A stretch of DNA of 64,000 nt, from positions 62,001 through 126,000 of the forward strand of contig MU839082.1 of NCBI GenBank assembly GCA_030685235.1, read 5' to 3'. The notes beneath the pieces were generated by a model. The model was not told the origin of the DNA and did not search any database. It was given only the letters and a program-made list of their open reading frames with translations. Below are positions 1 to 11,148 of this stretch, in pieces (the first letter of the stretch is position 1; the number at the start of each line of letters is the position of its first letter). A program made the translations under genes and the position numbers. The DNA comes from Copromyces sp. CBS 386.78. Lineage: Eukaryota > Ascomycota > Sordariomycetes > Sordariales > Sordariaceae.

Positions 1-3000
1 AAACCTGTATGAAGGCCTTAACCACATGACAGTTGCCTAATACCCTACTCATAAGAGAGAGTATCCTCGTTCTATGATCTTCGTCTGAACTCTATCGACA
101 CCGCCAGTTATCGACGCAAAAATCGCCCCGTTGGTGTCATGTGCTTTTGTTTGCCATGTATTTCACTCGGTTCTAGGCGTCATTCTGTTAGATTGACGGG
201 TGGGATAGCCGGCTGGCTGGCTGTTGGAGGCATATGAAATACTTGAAGGTTCCAGTCATGCACCGCTTTTTGGGCGTTTTCCTCCTTTGCTCCGGTATCT
301 CCTCCTTGCACGAGGACGATTTTTGGCTTCCTGCGTTCGTGCCTGAGTCAGCCGCTTAGACCTTGATGTGTTTATGGTTTCTTGGATAAACACTGATCGA
401 AAAAAATTTACAGCTAGAGTCACGCCTTTTGACTATCCACAGCCGAGACCGGACCTTCGAGAACTCATACTTTGCAGATAAGGTCTCCGTGTGATCATTG
501 CTGCTGACCCGAACAACAATCGCGCAATAACTCGAAAACGGATTTTCAGTGCAATCCGGACTCTTACGGAAGTATTCTCGTCCATTTGACCACACTCGCT
601 ATCTCCGACGTGTCCGAAAAACGTGCGCAACCTTGACCACCAGCTCTAACTTGACCTTCCTCCAGCGTGCCTGACTCGAAAAGAGGTACTACATTCACTT
701 ACACCTTGCAGCTTCACTCGTCTACAAATATCGGCCGCGGCCGCTAGGTACCAGCCAGTCGGGAATTATCAACCAATAACCCAGCCAGACTTTCTGAGTA
801 ATTTATTGAGAGAACCCCTAGCCACGATTCATTTCCCCAGACAACACCAGATACATATCGGTGGGATCATTACACAGACCAGAAGAGGGAGCACTCAACC
901 TCACCAAGCTTCCTTCTTTGCCCCTTGCCGGTCTCACTCCTACAACCCCCCACCACGTTCGGTGTGACGTGACATCCGTCTTCGGCCTTTCGGAGAGCGT
1001 ACAAGGACGAAAAGAAGGGACAAGGGCAGATTTATACACAACCATTACAGAACCCGGTGCCTGCTCATTCGGAAAAACAACAAGAGACTAACTCCAGAAG
1101 CCTCACAGAAAACACACAGACAGGCGGTGCAGAATAAATCCGTGTCTCATTCAAATCACAGGTGACCCAGCGGTAGACCATCAGGGGACAACACTGCAGA
1201 CGGTTTGTGGACGTACGGACAGACAGACGACACAAGCTCGCTCGTGCCATCGTCATTTGAACGCATACACAGACACACAAGCTTGAGGATCACCCAGGCA
1301 GTCATTCAGCCTACCTATCACCCACTACCTCTACTACGACTACTACCAACCTACCCGTAGGGATACATACGAACAACCGCGCACCGCGCACCAAGCCTCC
1401 TTCCAATCCATTAAAATAGCTGATAGGAGGGAGACACTGGCTGGAAGCAAACAAACCAGGCACTCCCACTCCCCGGACAGAGAGGAGTAAAAAGTAAGGT
1501 AAGTAGGAATCTGTTGGATGGACCGTGCCGGACTAGACCAACCAGACCACTCCATCAACCAACCAACCCGTTATAAGCAGGCATCCTAAGTCCTACCTAC
1601 TCTCTCATTACACCTCTTGACTTCTACACACCTCACAAGCGCCGTACAGCCACGAAATCATTACCCTCTTACAGACGAAACGAGGGACACAAGGAAGAAG
1701 CGCGTGTACGTGATGCGGCTAACTCACCTCTAATATTCCTTCCTTTCCTTGTTTCTTTCCCTATCTCACCTCATTCCACTCCCGCCTTTTCCTTTTTCTT
1801 CCAAGAACCTCCTCTTTCCCATTACCGCTTCCTTGTCTTTTCCCTTTTTGGCTTGATTCTAACCCCTGTATCTTCTGAATCATCGCACACAGTCACTCAC
1901 TTATTACTACTACCTTACTACCCTTCGCTACACCAACTAAAATCCCGCCCGTCCCGCGTGTAACGACGGAGCCAACTTGGCCAGGCACCTTTAGCCCACG
2001 CGAGAGAGCGGAGAGAGATAATACGGAAACCTGTGAACTGACGGACCCAAGAATCCAGTCATCATCCTCACAAGCGAGTAGGAAGAGCAACCGAGCGAAC
2101 GGATTAGGCTCACAACCAGCAACCAGCAACGAACAAAAAGGAAAACCATCCGCCGCTTCACTCAGCCCTACCTACACTTGTCCCATTGTCTCATCCTTCG
2201 TGCTCACCAGTCCCCAGTCGCCAGTCACCTAGCCGTGCAAGACGAACCGAACCAGGCAAGGGCCGGACCACCGCCCCCTTTTATCACCACCTACCTGTTG
2301 GGCAGAAAAGGAAAAAGCCGTCTGGAACACCTACCTCCGCCGAGTGAATAACCCATAACCTAACGAGCGAGACATACATACAAACGAGCGCGTCTTCGGT
2401 CACTGGTATTTTGCCCCCTTCTAGGCCTTCAACATTTTGCCCAAACGAAGTTGTGGCTGTGGTGGTGTCATTGAAGCCATTTTTTTCGCCCATCGACGCA
2501 CGCACGGCATCCCATCTCAACGAACAGCAACGGGTTAAAAGGGATTGACTCAGTCCCTTCACGCACATCTACCAGTGAGCTCGTCAACTGCAGCCTATCC
2601 CGGTGGATGGCCCATAGCAGACTGCAGACGTGAGCCACGACCTATTCCTCCAAGGGGTATTTATTGAGAATTTTTTTTCCCTCCTTGGCTTCAGGAACCA
2701 TTTCCCAAACAAGGCCGGATCAGAATAGGAGATTCCGGATCTCAACGCAGGGCTATCATCACGATCAACCGTTGTCGTCGGCCAAACCCACACACGATAG
2801 CAGGATACGGGGAAGTCCGAGACACACGGACACCAATATCAGCCCCCCATCCTTTGACAAGGCGGGACAACACGTACAGTACTCCGTGTCGCACGACCAT
2901 ATCCATTCGAGCCCACCAACAGCCGAGCCGTATACGCTGTATACGGTTCCCTCCACGGGATATTTTCAAGAGGGCGTAACAGTCACGGTTGCGCACAAAC

Positions 3001-3241
3001 ATCGTTGGGAGCTTGTGGCCAGGTTTGTCGTCCTTGACAGATCAAGCCAAATCTTGTATGCTACTACTTCCTTCTTCCTTTTCCATTTCATAACACCCAT
3101 GCCCCTACTTCCGAGGTTAAAGTATCCGTTGTAACTGGGCCTGCCATATGGTGTAGGTCCGTGATAAAACTAACAGTTACAGAGTAGCCCCTAGGTAGGC
3201 CAAAACGCCCGTCGTGCAGGTATCGACCCAGGAGGTGGTGG
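1..3241. other. Long gene-free leader/promoter region of the bZIP gene
   Basis: No convincing protein gene is visible on either strand; all open frames are short, overlap one another and show no family resemblance. From about 860 to 2650 the plus strand is rich in CT and CTACC/CCAACC-like runs, typical of fungal promoter and 5' leader DNA. A plausible 5'-UTR intron ends just before the coding start: donor GTATGC near 3055, a T-rich stretch, branch point CTAAC near 3170 and acceptor TTACAG ending at 3182. The strand and extent of the transcript are inference; a cDNA would settle them. Confidence 0.5.
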
Positions 3242-4804
3242 ATGACGGCAGCAAACCAACGAAATCCCGATCATCGGGACCAAGAAGACGGAAACAAAGG
3301 TCAGTCACAGCAAGGTAGAAAGAGCGGACCACTCGGCCCCCGACCAGGCTCAGGCGTAAACAAGCGAACGACCAAAGCCAAGGGTGGACGAGGAAAAAAG
3401 TCACTTTTGAGACGTTCCATCGACCCCGACAACAATATGCCAAATCCAAACATCGTGCATGTCTCCACGCCGGCAGACACCCCATCGCCCTTTCCTGAAC
3501 CAACGCCTCTTCAGAGCGATGCCGATGCCAAGTATGAAGGAGAGCGTGCACGCAACAACCAGTCGGCGAAACGGTCCCGCATCCGCAAGGCTCTTTACGT
3601 TGTCGAACTGGACAATGCCGTTACGGGATATGAGTACAACTTCAAGCTCTTCTACAAGATGTACAAGGAGGCTAAGCAGAAGCTGATCGATCATGGTCTG
3701 GGAGGCAATCTTCCCCCTGATCCGCCCATCTGGGTCCGAAAGCCGATCCCTGTAGGCCAAGACGTGGACACACAAGAATATCGCAAGAAGCTTGAGACCG
3801 CGGTAGAGAGTGGCGAGCTTGTCCCGCTCGGACTCGACTTTGCTGAGTCGGTGGCCCTTCAGGTCGGCAAGACGACGGGATCAGCACAACTGACTGAGGA
3901 AGCCAAGGCGTTACAGGACGCGAAGGAGAAGTACGAAAAAACAGTCAAACAGGAGGACAAGTACGCCGAGGAGTTGCAGGATATGGAGAAGAAAATGCAG
4001 GAGCTGCAACACAAGCTTTGGGAGGTCCAGCATAGTCGACAATCGCTGGGAAATGTGGTGGACCGGTATCAGGCAAGGATATCCGGACAACCGGGCGACA
4101 ACAACACGGGCCCCTCTGCTCTCCAGGGCAATGGCGTGAATCTGCCCTACAGGCCGCTTGTGCCGGAGACTGCTCATCTTCCACAGCGACTTCAGAAAAT
4201 AGCCTCGCAAGGCCGGAAAGAACGTACGCTCGAGGAGCTCGCGGCTTCATGGCCGGTGAGATCCTGTCTTGAGAGTCACCAGATGATGATGGATATGGAC
4301 CAGAACCCACTTGAGCCCAAGATGGAGCAGCCCGGAGAAGTCCAACTTGGTGATCTCCCGGTGCCAGCATTCGACGGATATTCCCATCAGGGTCAGCAAC
4401 ACCAGGCTGAACCCAGTCACCCCCCGACTGACAGTTTCACTCAATGGTGCCAAGCCCAGGGAGATCATAACCTTCTTGATTATTCCAATGCTGGTGGAAA
4501 TCAGGATGCAGTTCCCGCTGGCAGCTTCAGTGAGTATCCCTGGCCAGGCGATGGTGTCAACTTCACTGGAGAATCACACCTGATGGGTGGTGATAGTCAT
4601 CTTCCAGGGACGAGCCACGATCCGGTGCTTCCCAGCACATCTCAACCACTTTCGCCGAGTAATTACTTTGCCGATCTTCAACTGAGTCCGGAAATGGGTG
4701 ACATGTTTATGGTTACGGGCGAGCAGAGTTCTGGCGACCGGAACCAAGGAAACTATCACGAATCATACGGTCAGCAGACGGATCAGTTCAACCAGTTTTA
4801 CTGA
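3242..4804 (+). CDS. bZIP-like transcription factor with degenerate zipper, 520 aa
   Basis: Probable nuclear DNA-binding regulator. Residues 105-113 read NNQSAKRSR, matching the bZIP basic-region consensus (N-x7-R at N105 and R113). The expected first zipper leucine lies exactly 10 residues on (L123), but the next heptad positions are Y130, F137 and A144, so the zipper is degenerate. A Lys/Arg-rich stretch at 41-58 could be a nuclear localisation signal. A second, longer coiled coil (about 218-270) may provide the dimer interface. The C-terminal half is Gln/Ser/Pro/His-rich and low complexity, like an activation domain. The ATG at 3242 is chosen because an in-frame TAG lies at 3185-3187 with no ATG between; there are no introns in the coding part. 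The basic-region match is seen directly; target genes are unknown. A coincidental match is possible but unlikely given the exact spacing to L123. Confidence 0.8.
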   Translation: MTAANQRNPDHRDQEDGNKGQSQQGRKSGPLGPRPGSGVNKRTTKAKGGRGKKSLLRRSIDPDNNMPNPNIVHVSTPADTPSPFPEPTPLQSDADAKYEGERARNNQSAKRSRIRKALYVVELDNAVTGYEYNFKLFYKMYKEAKQKLIDHGLGGNLPPDPPIWVRKPIPVGQDVDTQEYRKKLETAVESGELVPLGLDFAESVALQVGKTTGSAQLTEEAKALQDAKEKYEKTVKQEDKYAEELQDMEKKMQELQHKLWEVQHSRQSLGNVVDRYQARISGQPGDNNTGPSALQGNGVNLPYRPLVPETAHLPQRLQKIASQGRKERTLEELAASWPVRSCLESHQMMMDMDQNPLEPKMEQPGEVQLGDLPVPAFDGYSHQGQQHQAEPSHPPTDSFTQWCQAQGDHNLLDYSNAGGNQDAVPAGSFSEYPWPGDGVNFTGESHLMGGDSHLPGTSHDPVLPSTSQPLSPSNYFADLQLSPEMGDMFMVTGEQSSGDRNQGNYHESYGQQTDQFNQFY

Positions 4805-6773
4805 TCAGCCGTGGGAGTGTCGCTCGAAGGGAAGGAACTCAGTTTCATTTGCGGTTTATCGATTTCATACACGACAGGATACCAAATCATCATAGCGAGG
4901 CGTTTTGGCAGTAAATGGGAAAGGGGATTGTTTTTGGGTGCGGGAGCTTTTGATTTCCGCGCCTAGATGGATACAAGAAAGACCAGTCATATTGGGCCAA
5001 CGGGCTTTGACGGATTATGGAGGATGGGTCTATGGAAAGGCCCATTGGACGTACCTCTATGGGTAGGCGTGCACAGCTGCCCGTGCTTCGCCCCTGCGTA
5101 CGCCTTGGTGTAATAAGGGGACAAGAGCATCAGTAATCTGACCGGGCAGCGAATTTTCCGTCACGGTACACCAACGTCGCACAAGCATCTGCAAGGTTAG
5201 ATTGCATTGCAATATCGCTCCACCAATCCTACTGGTCTGCTGGGAAGGGATAGGGAAATGACAAGTCATGAAAGTCACACACATGGGTAGTTCTTCCATT
5301 TTTGCTTTCCGTGTCGCACTTGTTCAAGGTCCGTCCTCAGTAGATTCCGTTAGATTGCAGCACTTGGAATCGGAGGAAGTGTTGAAGTTGGGGAGACAAT
5401 ACAGCTCTTTGTGGCTGACGCTTGTTGTGTTTGCTAGCTCGATGCGGTCGTAACTTTGTGGTGTGTATTTCAAAGTGATAGAGGGTGTCAATCTGGGTTT
5501 GGGCATCGAAAACTAGAATTGTCGCAAAAATAGCGACGTCTAAACTTCCAGCGTTGTTAGTAGCATTCCTCAACAGATGATGACAGCGGGCTGGTTGAGT
5601 GCCAGAGACGGAGAGAGTATTCGGTTTACATAAAGTGGGAGGACGAAACCTGGAAGAAAATGTGCTGGGAAGTAACCTCATAGTCAGTCTCAACTAATTA
5701 TGGCTGGAGGACGTGGCTTGCCTGTCGTATAGCAGTCTGTCGACACTTGGCTAAAGATGTACGCACGCCGAAGAGGTGCTTGCGCACGCCAACAGGTAAA
5801 CGGTCTCCAATGGACTGGGCCGTAGAGGAACAACAAAATGAGCTGCAAAATATCAACGAACTCGTGTGGCAAGATCATGAAGAGATCGCGGATGTGTTGG
5901 AAGGTGTGACAATGCGGGTGTCGTGTTCATGAGGTGAAGATCGTGAGCCAGTTGTCCAGTGAGAAGTTGGAGGGGAAAAAAGGGGACACCGAGATCGTGA
6001 TGACGGTGATGCAGGTACAATCTCAAATTGGCGAATAATAATTCCTAAAATATATCTCGGAGTGGAAGGTAGGAGTGGACTGGTGATGACTGGTGCCTTC
6101 CACTTTTCAGTTTATTTTTTCGTTGGGGCAACCAGGGGCAGGCAACTATCACAACATTTTACGTTGCACCTGCCGTTCAAAACGGTTTCGGAATTTTTAA
6201 TGAGCCCACCCCTGAAGAAAACCAGCGCGGCTTTCAGTCCTGACTGAAGACAAACTTTCTGCGTTCCACGTTGTAACGCGCGTACCAAAGGCTAACCGCT
6301 GCGGACACACTGGAGGTTGATTCGCAATGTTTCGTTTCTCAAACGGTCTTAAACCCACAACACTGCAAGTATGTTGGGTTGTCTATCTGTAAGTACCGAC
6401 TGGGAAAATTGTCGCTGTCGTAATATTAAAATAACCGTTACTCATAGATTATTTCCTAGATAAGTCTCGTCTCCCTTTGGTGAGCGTGACATCATCAGAT
6501 CCTGCAACATCGTGTCTTCTTCGCTTGACCGTGGTATCTCAAAAAGCTAAAACTGACATTAGAAAAGAGTGGACATTTCGGGTAATCACTCGTTACCCAA
6601 CTCCGATCGAACCGCTATCTGCGCGGACAGCCCATTCAGCGCCGTGATGATTACCACAAACGAGAGGCTAGCGATGGCCATCAAGTAACCCCCCTATGAT
6701 GCCTACGCCATACCCAGTGACAGTTCCGATTCTCCAAAGCTGATTCACCATACAAGTGTTCAAGGTCGTCCAT
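4805..6773. other. Intergenic, 3' flanks of two convergent genes
   Basis: This lies between the 3' ends of the bZIP gene (+) and the MARVEL-type gene (-). It should hold both 3' UTRs. Open frames are short, mostly start on non-ATG codons and have no recognisable content. I see no RNA gene or repeat. Confidence 0.5.
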
Positions 6774-7514
6774 CTACTGTGTCGCATAGGGCTGTTGCGA
6801 ATATGCCGGTTGCTGGGGTAGCTCAGAGGTAGTGGCGGGCGCAACAGGAGCGGTTGGCTGTTGCACTTGTCCAAGTTCCGCTTGGCTGAGCTTCGGCGCC
6901 GTGACTTCGCGAACACAGGCGAGGATGAAAAAGACAAGATCGATGATTGAAAGAACCCTGTGGCAAAACGGTTAGTTCTGCCGAAAAGAGACTGCTCGTT
7001 AGACATGGGGCAGCTTACCAGGCAACAGCACCTAGACCAGCGCACACAGCCAATGCTGAGCCATAGTCATGGACTGCACCACCATACCCTCCAGACCAGT
7101 CGAGCACGAGAGCCGCCTGGCTCGCCGCATACGCCCAACCTACAAGCCAGAAGATGACTGCGAGAATGTAAAGAATAAGACCGGCGATGCGGTAGAACAG
7201 GTGAGGCGCGCCAAACTGGATTCCGAGGGAGCCGCCGTAAACTACAAGACTCCATATGGTCTGAAGAAACCATCAATTAGTTCTTGCGTTGACCTCGAAC
7301 GCCGGAGACTGTCACATACCACGAAGACCATCATCCCACTAGAGCCCGTATATCCATAAGCCGCCGACTCTCCTCCGGCAAAGAGCGAAACAGCCCACGC
7401 CGCAACACCCAGAAGAACAAGTGATAGAACGAGGATGGCGATCCGAATGTAAAAAATCCATGATGGGAATGGAGGAACCCCCACAGCGGTGAGTCCACGT
7501 GCCGACGCCGCCAT
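6774..7514 (-). CDS. MARVEL-domain-like four-helix membrane protein, 206 aa
   Basis: Three exons: 7514-7320, 7260-7019 and 6957-6774. Introns start GTATGT and GTAAGC and end TTCAG and CACAG; splicing preserves the frame and joins hydrophobic segments. The product has four predicted membrane helices: a first after FPSWIFYIRI, a second spanning the exon 1/2 junction (GMMVFV-TIWSLVVYG), a third around YRIAGLILYILAVIFWLVGW and a fourth spanning the exon 2/3 junction (GLGAVAW-VLSIIDLVFF). The C-terminal tail is Pro/Gln-rich and ends in ATQ. Topology, length and the W-x-Y/AxA pattern in helix 3 fit fungal MARVEL-domain proteins, which act in plasma-membrane domains or vesicle trafficking; the exact role is unknown. 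The start is MAASARG at 7514 because a longer frame would begin on TTG. The family call rests on topology rather than a diagnostic motif. Confidence 0.78.
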
Positions 7515-9588
7515 CTTGTCTTTTGCGCCTATTGGGCTATTCAATATCGGTATCGATCGATCGGTGACTAGGTCGAGTTGTTGGGTTCCGTTCGGTGGAT
7601 GGATCTTGACACAGGCCGTGGATCAAGAGTGAGATTCGAGTTGGTTGAAGGTTGAAGACGGCGGAACAGAGCTGTAATATTTGCTCTGTCCAAACGAAGA
7701 GCTGCAGGTACACGGCAACCTACCTTCCAGCCCTTCTTATCCTAATTCTTCCCTTAACACCTTCAGCCCGCAGCTTTGCAATCTCCCCATTGTCAAGTCA
7801 CTCAAGAACACGATTGGCTGCCTTCCCTCCCGCCTTTCGATTTCGGGCACATACCTTATTGTAACGTGAGGGATGACTCTAAAAGTACTTCTTCTCCACC
7901 CCCCGCCGTCCGGTTTTGGCTAGATAATGGCTGCGAAAGGGGGCTCATGTAGCGTGACAGCATCAAGCCAAGAATGCCATATGCCATACTGGCGAGCACG
8001 TTGCGTGGTAGACGTGGGTGGTTTAGGGAACATGACCAGGAGAAAAAGCTGCGATTCGTGGAGGAGAGCGCCAAGTCGTTTGGAAAACTTGGGTCTCGCT
8101 TCCTCGCTTGGGAGCTGAAAGAGGTCCCATGTTACACAACACACGACGTACATAGCCTTTTCTTGTGGAACCTCTTTCGGTTTCCGGACAGGATTTTCTT
8201 TGACTGATTTTGTGAGTATCTTCTTCCCCTCTCTGTTGGGGTAGCTTACACTAGCTTGAGCTAACAGAAGAAGATCGAAGTGACTTGACACCGACAATCT
8301 GCCAGCGCATTTTCATGATTCTCGGATTCTGTGGGTCGGTGGTAGGGTTTCGGTAGCTTTCCTCCCACGCCGGGAAGGCTGAGACGAACGAAGGACAGAG
8401 TAGGAAGCCATTGCGGGAAGCGTCAAGATTGATCAGCATAAGACAGGCACATACCAGGTAGGTACACAGGGTCCTCGTCCCACCGTCCTCTCGGAGAGTG
8501 TGTGTGGTAGCCCCGCAGTTGGGCATTCTTGTTCTTGGGAGCCCCCATCACACATGCCGCTCATTGGATGGCCCAGCAGTGAAAGCGAACAAGAATAGTA
8601 TCGTCAAACGGCCTGTGATCAATGTCTCCCAGAATCACACAAGACTCGCATGGGATTGTCGCATAAGTGCAACTGAGACTAGCGAGACGGCAACGTGATG
8701 ACGTGCAGTAGTAGCTTTTGGGTCGAGCTGGCACTTGGATAGCCCAGAGATAAATCTGTTATTAGGTTCGGATGATTTGCTCGAAGCCCCTAACACATCT
8801 CAAGCGTCGTTAACAAATGGCTCCATGAAGCGAGAGATCCGCGATAAGACGGGCGAATCTAGCACCGGCAGATGCTGGACTTTTGACCCCTTTCATCTTG
8901 TTCCTCCGAAACATTGCATACAGCGAAGAAAAGAGCAGATGCAAAATTCATGATAAGCAAACGCCACGAAAGAGCTCACCACCAGTTCTTGAAAGCAATT
9001 GTCAGGGACAGACAAGCCGCTCATTCGGATCCTCAACGCTCCACGTGGGGAAAAAAACGTTTGTCTCGTTGAGTCCAATCGTAGGAGAAAGAGGCGCTGA
9101 GACTCGGGTGCAAATCATGTAAAGTCTCCTTGAGTTTCCATCGTGATGTTCCGCATGTGTTTTTGTTTTCCGGTGGGCATTTGCATTTGTGCTCATTTGG
9201 ATCATGCTGGTCTCATGTCTCACGTACAACCCTAACCCGATGATCGAAATGGGCGGACAGATTCTCCGCAAAATGGCTGGCGATGACTTCATTGCAGCCA
9301 GTTAATGTGGGGCCAAAAGCCGTAGAGGTTCCCGTGCCTCTTACAAGCAATACATCATCACGAAACTCTGTCTCTTGCCTTCAGAGTTGAACAATCAAAT
9401 CATCAAACTCAACCGACAAACATCTCCATCGATCTCTTCTCGGCGCATACTTTGTGCGGTATCTCCCAACCTCTGCGCCTCTTCGCGACGGTCATAGCAC
9501 TCACACCGAAAGCTTCCGCTACAGCCACATCAGTGCATCGCAAAACCACCAACCTTCCTGACCCAATACTGCGACAATAATCGCAATC
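7515..9588. other. Divergent intergenic region
   Basis: This separates the divergently transcribed MARVEL-like gene and the small membrane protein gene, so both promoters should lie here. No credible coding frame or RNA gene is seen. The last 150 bp before 9589 are C/A-rich (ACCACC, CAACC), as is common just upstream of fungal start codons. Confidence 0.45.
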
Positions 9589-10184
9589 ATGTCCGGTCCT
9601 CGTCGAAGCACCACTCCCGGCCGGGTGACCTCTTCCCTCCCCATCAGCTCCGTGATCTTCTACGGTCTAGGTGCCGGTCTCGTCGGCGTCACTATGTGAG
9701 TAAGCACTTACACTCCTCTCTGCGCCCCCACTTTTTCAACCCTTACGAACCCACACTACACTTTCCCAACCAACTCAACTAACGATTTCCCAATTTCAGG
9801 ATGACCCTAGCCGAAAAGTCCGAACAACTCTTCACCTCCCGCCCCAACTCATACGTACCAGCACGCACCCTCGAGCGACTCCTGTCTGTGCGCGCCTCGA
9901 CCGACACGGAGCTCTGGGGGCTTAATATGGCGATGCATTACGGACAGGGCGCGGCAGCGGGCGTGATCCGAGCGCTGATGAGCTGGAACGGTATTCGCGG
10001 ACCCTTTGCCGACCTGATCTTTGTCGGGGTCCGCTTGCTGATCGACCAGACGCTGGAGAACTGGACGGGTGTGGGCGCGCTGCCTTGGACGTGGCCGGTC
10101 AACGAGCAGGTGATTGATATCCTGCACAAGACGGTGTTTGCGGTGGCGACGGGTTGGACGGTGGATCGGTGGTTGGTTAAATAA
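9589..10184 (+). CDS. Small fungal membrane protein of unknown function, 163 aa
   Basis: Two exons, 9589-9695 and 9800-10184. The intron begins GTGAGTAAGC and ends TTTCAG; splicing inside an ATG codon yields ...GVTM-MTLAEKSEQ. The start ATG sits in a good context (caatcATGTCC). The N-terminal 20 residues are Ser/Thr/Arg-rich, followed by a hydrophobic, Gly-rich segment (SSVIFYGLGAGLVGVTMM). The middle (QGAAAGVIRALMSWNGIRGP...DLIFVGVRLL) and the end (HKTVFAVATGWTVDRWL) hold two further moderately hydrophobic helices. The even codon use across the intron and the clean splice argue that it is real. I do not recognise a named family; a membrane location is inferred from hydrophobicity only. Confidence 0.8.
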
Positions 10185-10345
10185 GGGGGTGTGTTGGGAG
10201 GGAGGTATGTTGTTTATGACACATAATATGGGAGTTCGGGACATTTCAAGCAATGTTAATTTCATGGGCAATTTGTCAACAACGCGTGATCAATGAATCA
10301 ATGACGATGCCACAATGCTAATGGCGATGGGTGTCTATACAGTCC

Positions 10346-10590
10346 AATACTAGTTTGTTTGTTAGCTCGAGACCATTAGTCAACCACCCTAGGCGTTTAC
10401 ATGTCTAACTCATCCCTTTCGTTCTATAACAAGTGTGCGATCTTACTCTGTATATGCTATTTTCAATTTTGTTAATGCCTTTCTTAATTGTATGTAGCTA
10501 TTACGTTTTGTCCTTGTGAGGGTTGGAACAGTTTGGGATAGATCTTGTCTAGTATATTAGGAGTGCCAAGCTAACAAACAAACTAGCATT
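10346..10590. repeat. 22-bp inverted repeats flanking 201 bp
   Basis: The left arm 10346-10367 (AATACTAGTTTGTTTGTTAG then CT) is matched by the reverse complement of 10569-10590 with one mismatch. The unit is 245 bp and lies in the 3' flank of the small membrane protein gene. No clear target-site duplication is visible, so it may be a degenerate MITE or a chance palindrome with a large loop. The enclosed DNA has no open frame of note. Confidence 0.6.
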
Positions 10591-10749
10591 AGATTGTAAC
10601 GTGAGCGTGAACGCTAAGCTGAAGACCACCCATATGATCACAAAAGAATGGGAACAGGCATTCAAGTAATGGTCATAGAACAATATAAAGAAACGTGCGA
10701 AAGGCAAAATGAAATCCATGGTCCAGGAGAATAAAAAGGAAAAAGTTGC

Positions 10750-10754
10750 AAAAA
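10750..10754 (-). terminator. Pol III terminator of tRNA-Asn
   Basis: A run of five T on the minus strand, 11 nt past the tRNA 3' end, fits an RNA polymerase III stop signal. Confidence 0.6.
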
Positions 10755-10764
10755 GAGAATCTTG

Positions 10765-10838
10765 CTCCTTCGGTAAGGATCGAACTTACAGCCTCCAGAT
10801 TAACAGTCTGACGCGCTAGCCAATTGCGCCACGAAGGA
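10765..10838 (-). tRNA. tRNA-Asn (anticodon GTT), no intron
   Basis: The minus strand folds into a complete cloverleaf of 74 nt. The acceptor stem TCCTTCG/CGAAGGA has 7 of 7 pairs with discriminator G. The D arm has GCGC stems around AATTGGCTA, the anticodon loop is CTGTTAA with a 5-bp stem, and the T arm is GTAAG/CTTAC with loop TTCGATC. The anticodon GTT reads AAC/AAT. The A-box (TGGCGCAATTGG) and B-box (GTTCGATCC) promoters are intact. There is no encoded CCA, as expected in a nuclear gene. Confidence 0.97.
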
Positions 10839-11148
10839 TCAATTGATAGAAGGGTGTCTGACTCATGTTCTTACATACTCCATGCAACCTTGGGGCACGC
10901 CCGCTATTATTCGGTCCTGCATCGGGAGTCTTCACAAGCATTCGATAGCAAACGACAGAAACGCCACGTAACTCCAGAGAGGTAATAGAAGCATTACGAA
11001 CGTTCTTATTACATCGCTCATAAAAGCTCATGAACTTCATTCCATCATGTCTGACGCCATATCCATACCCAAAGCCAATGGTATCTCTGTGGTATCCAAT
11101 GCACGGAAAACCCAAGAAGACTTCGAGAAGAAAACTCTGCCCACCAGT
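10839..11148. other. Short intergenic stretch
   Basis: Between the tRNA and the 3' end of the guanine deaminase gene; presumably holds that gene's 3' UTR. Nothing else is seen. Confidence 0.4.

Noticed and set aside
2664..3134. 156-codon frame upstream of the bZIP gene
   Set aside because: Not in frame with the bZIP through the putative intron (TAG at 3185), low-complexity content and an opposing open frame; treated as leader.
5747..5932. Short frame ending in a helical peptide (MDWAVEEQQNELQNINELVW)
   Set aside because: Starts on TTG, only 61 codons, no splice partner and no family; too weak to call.
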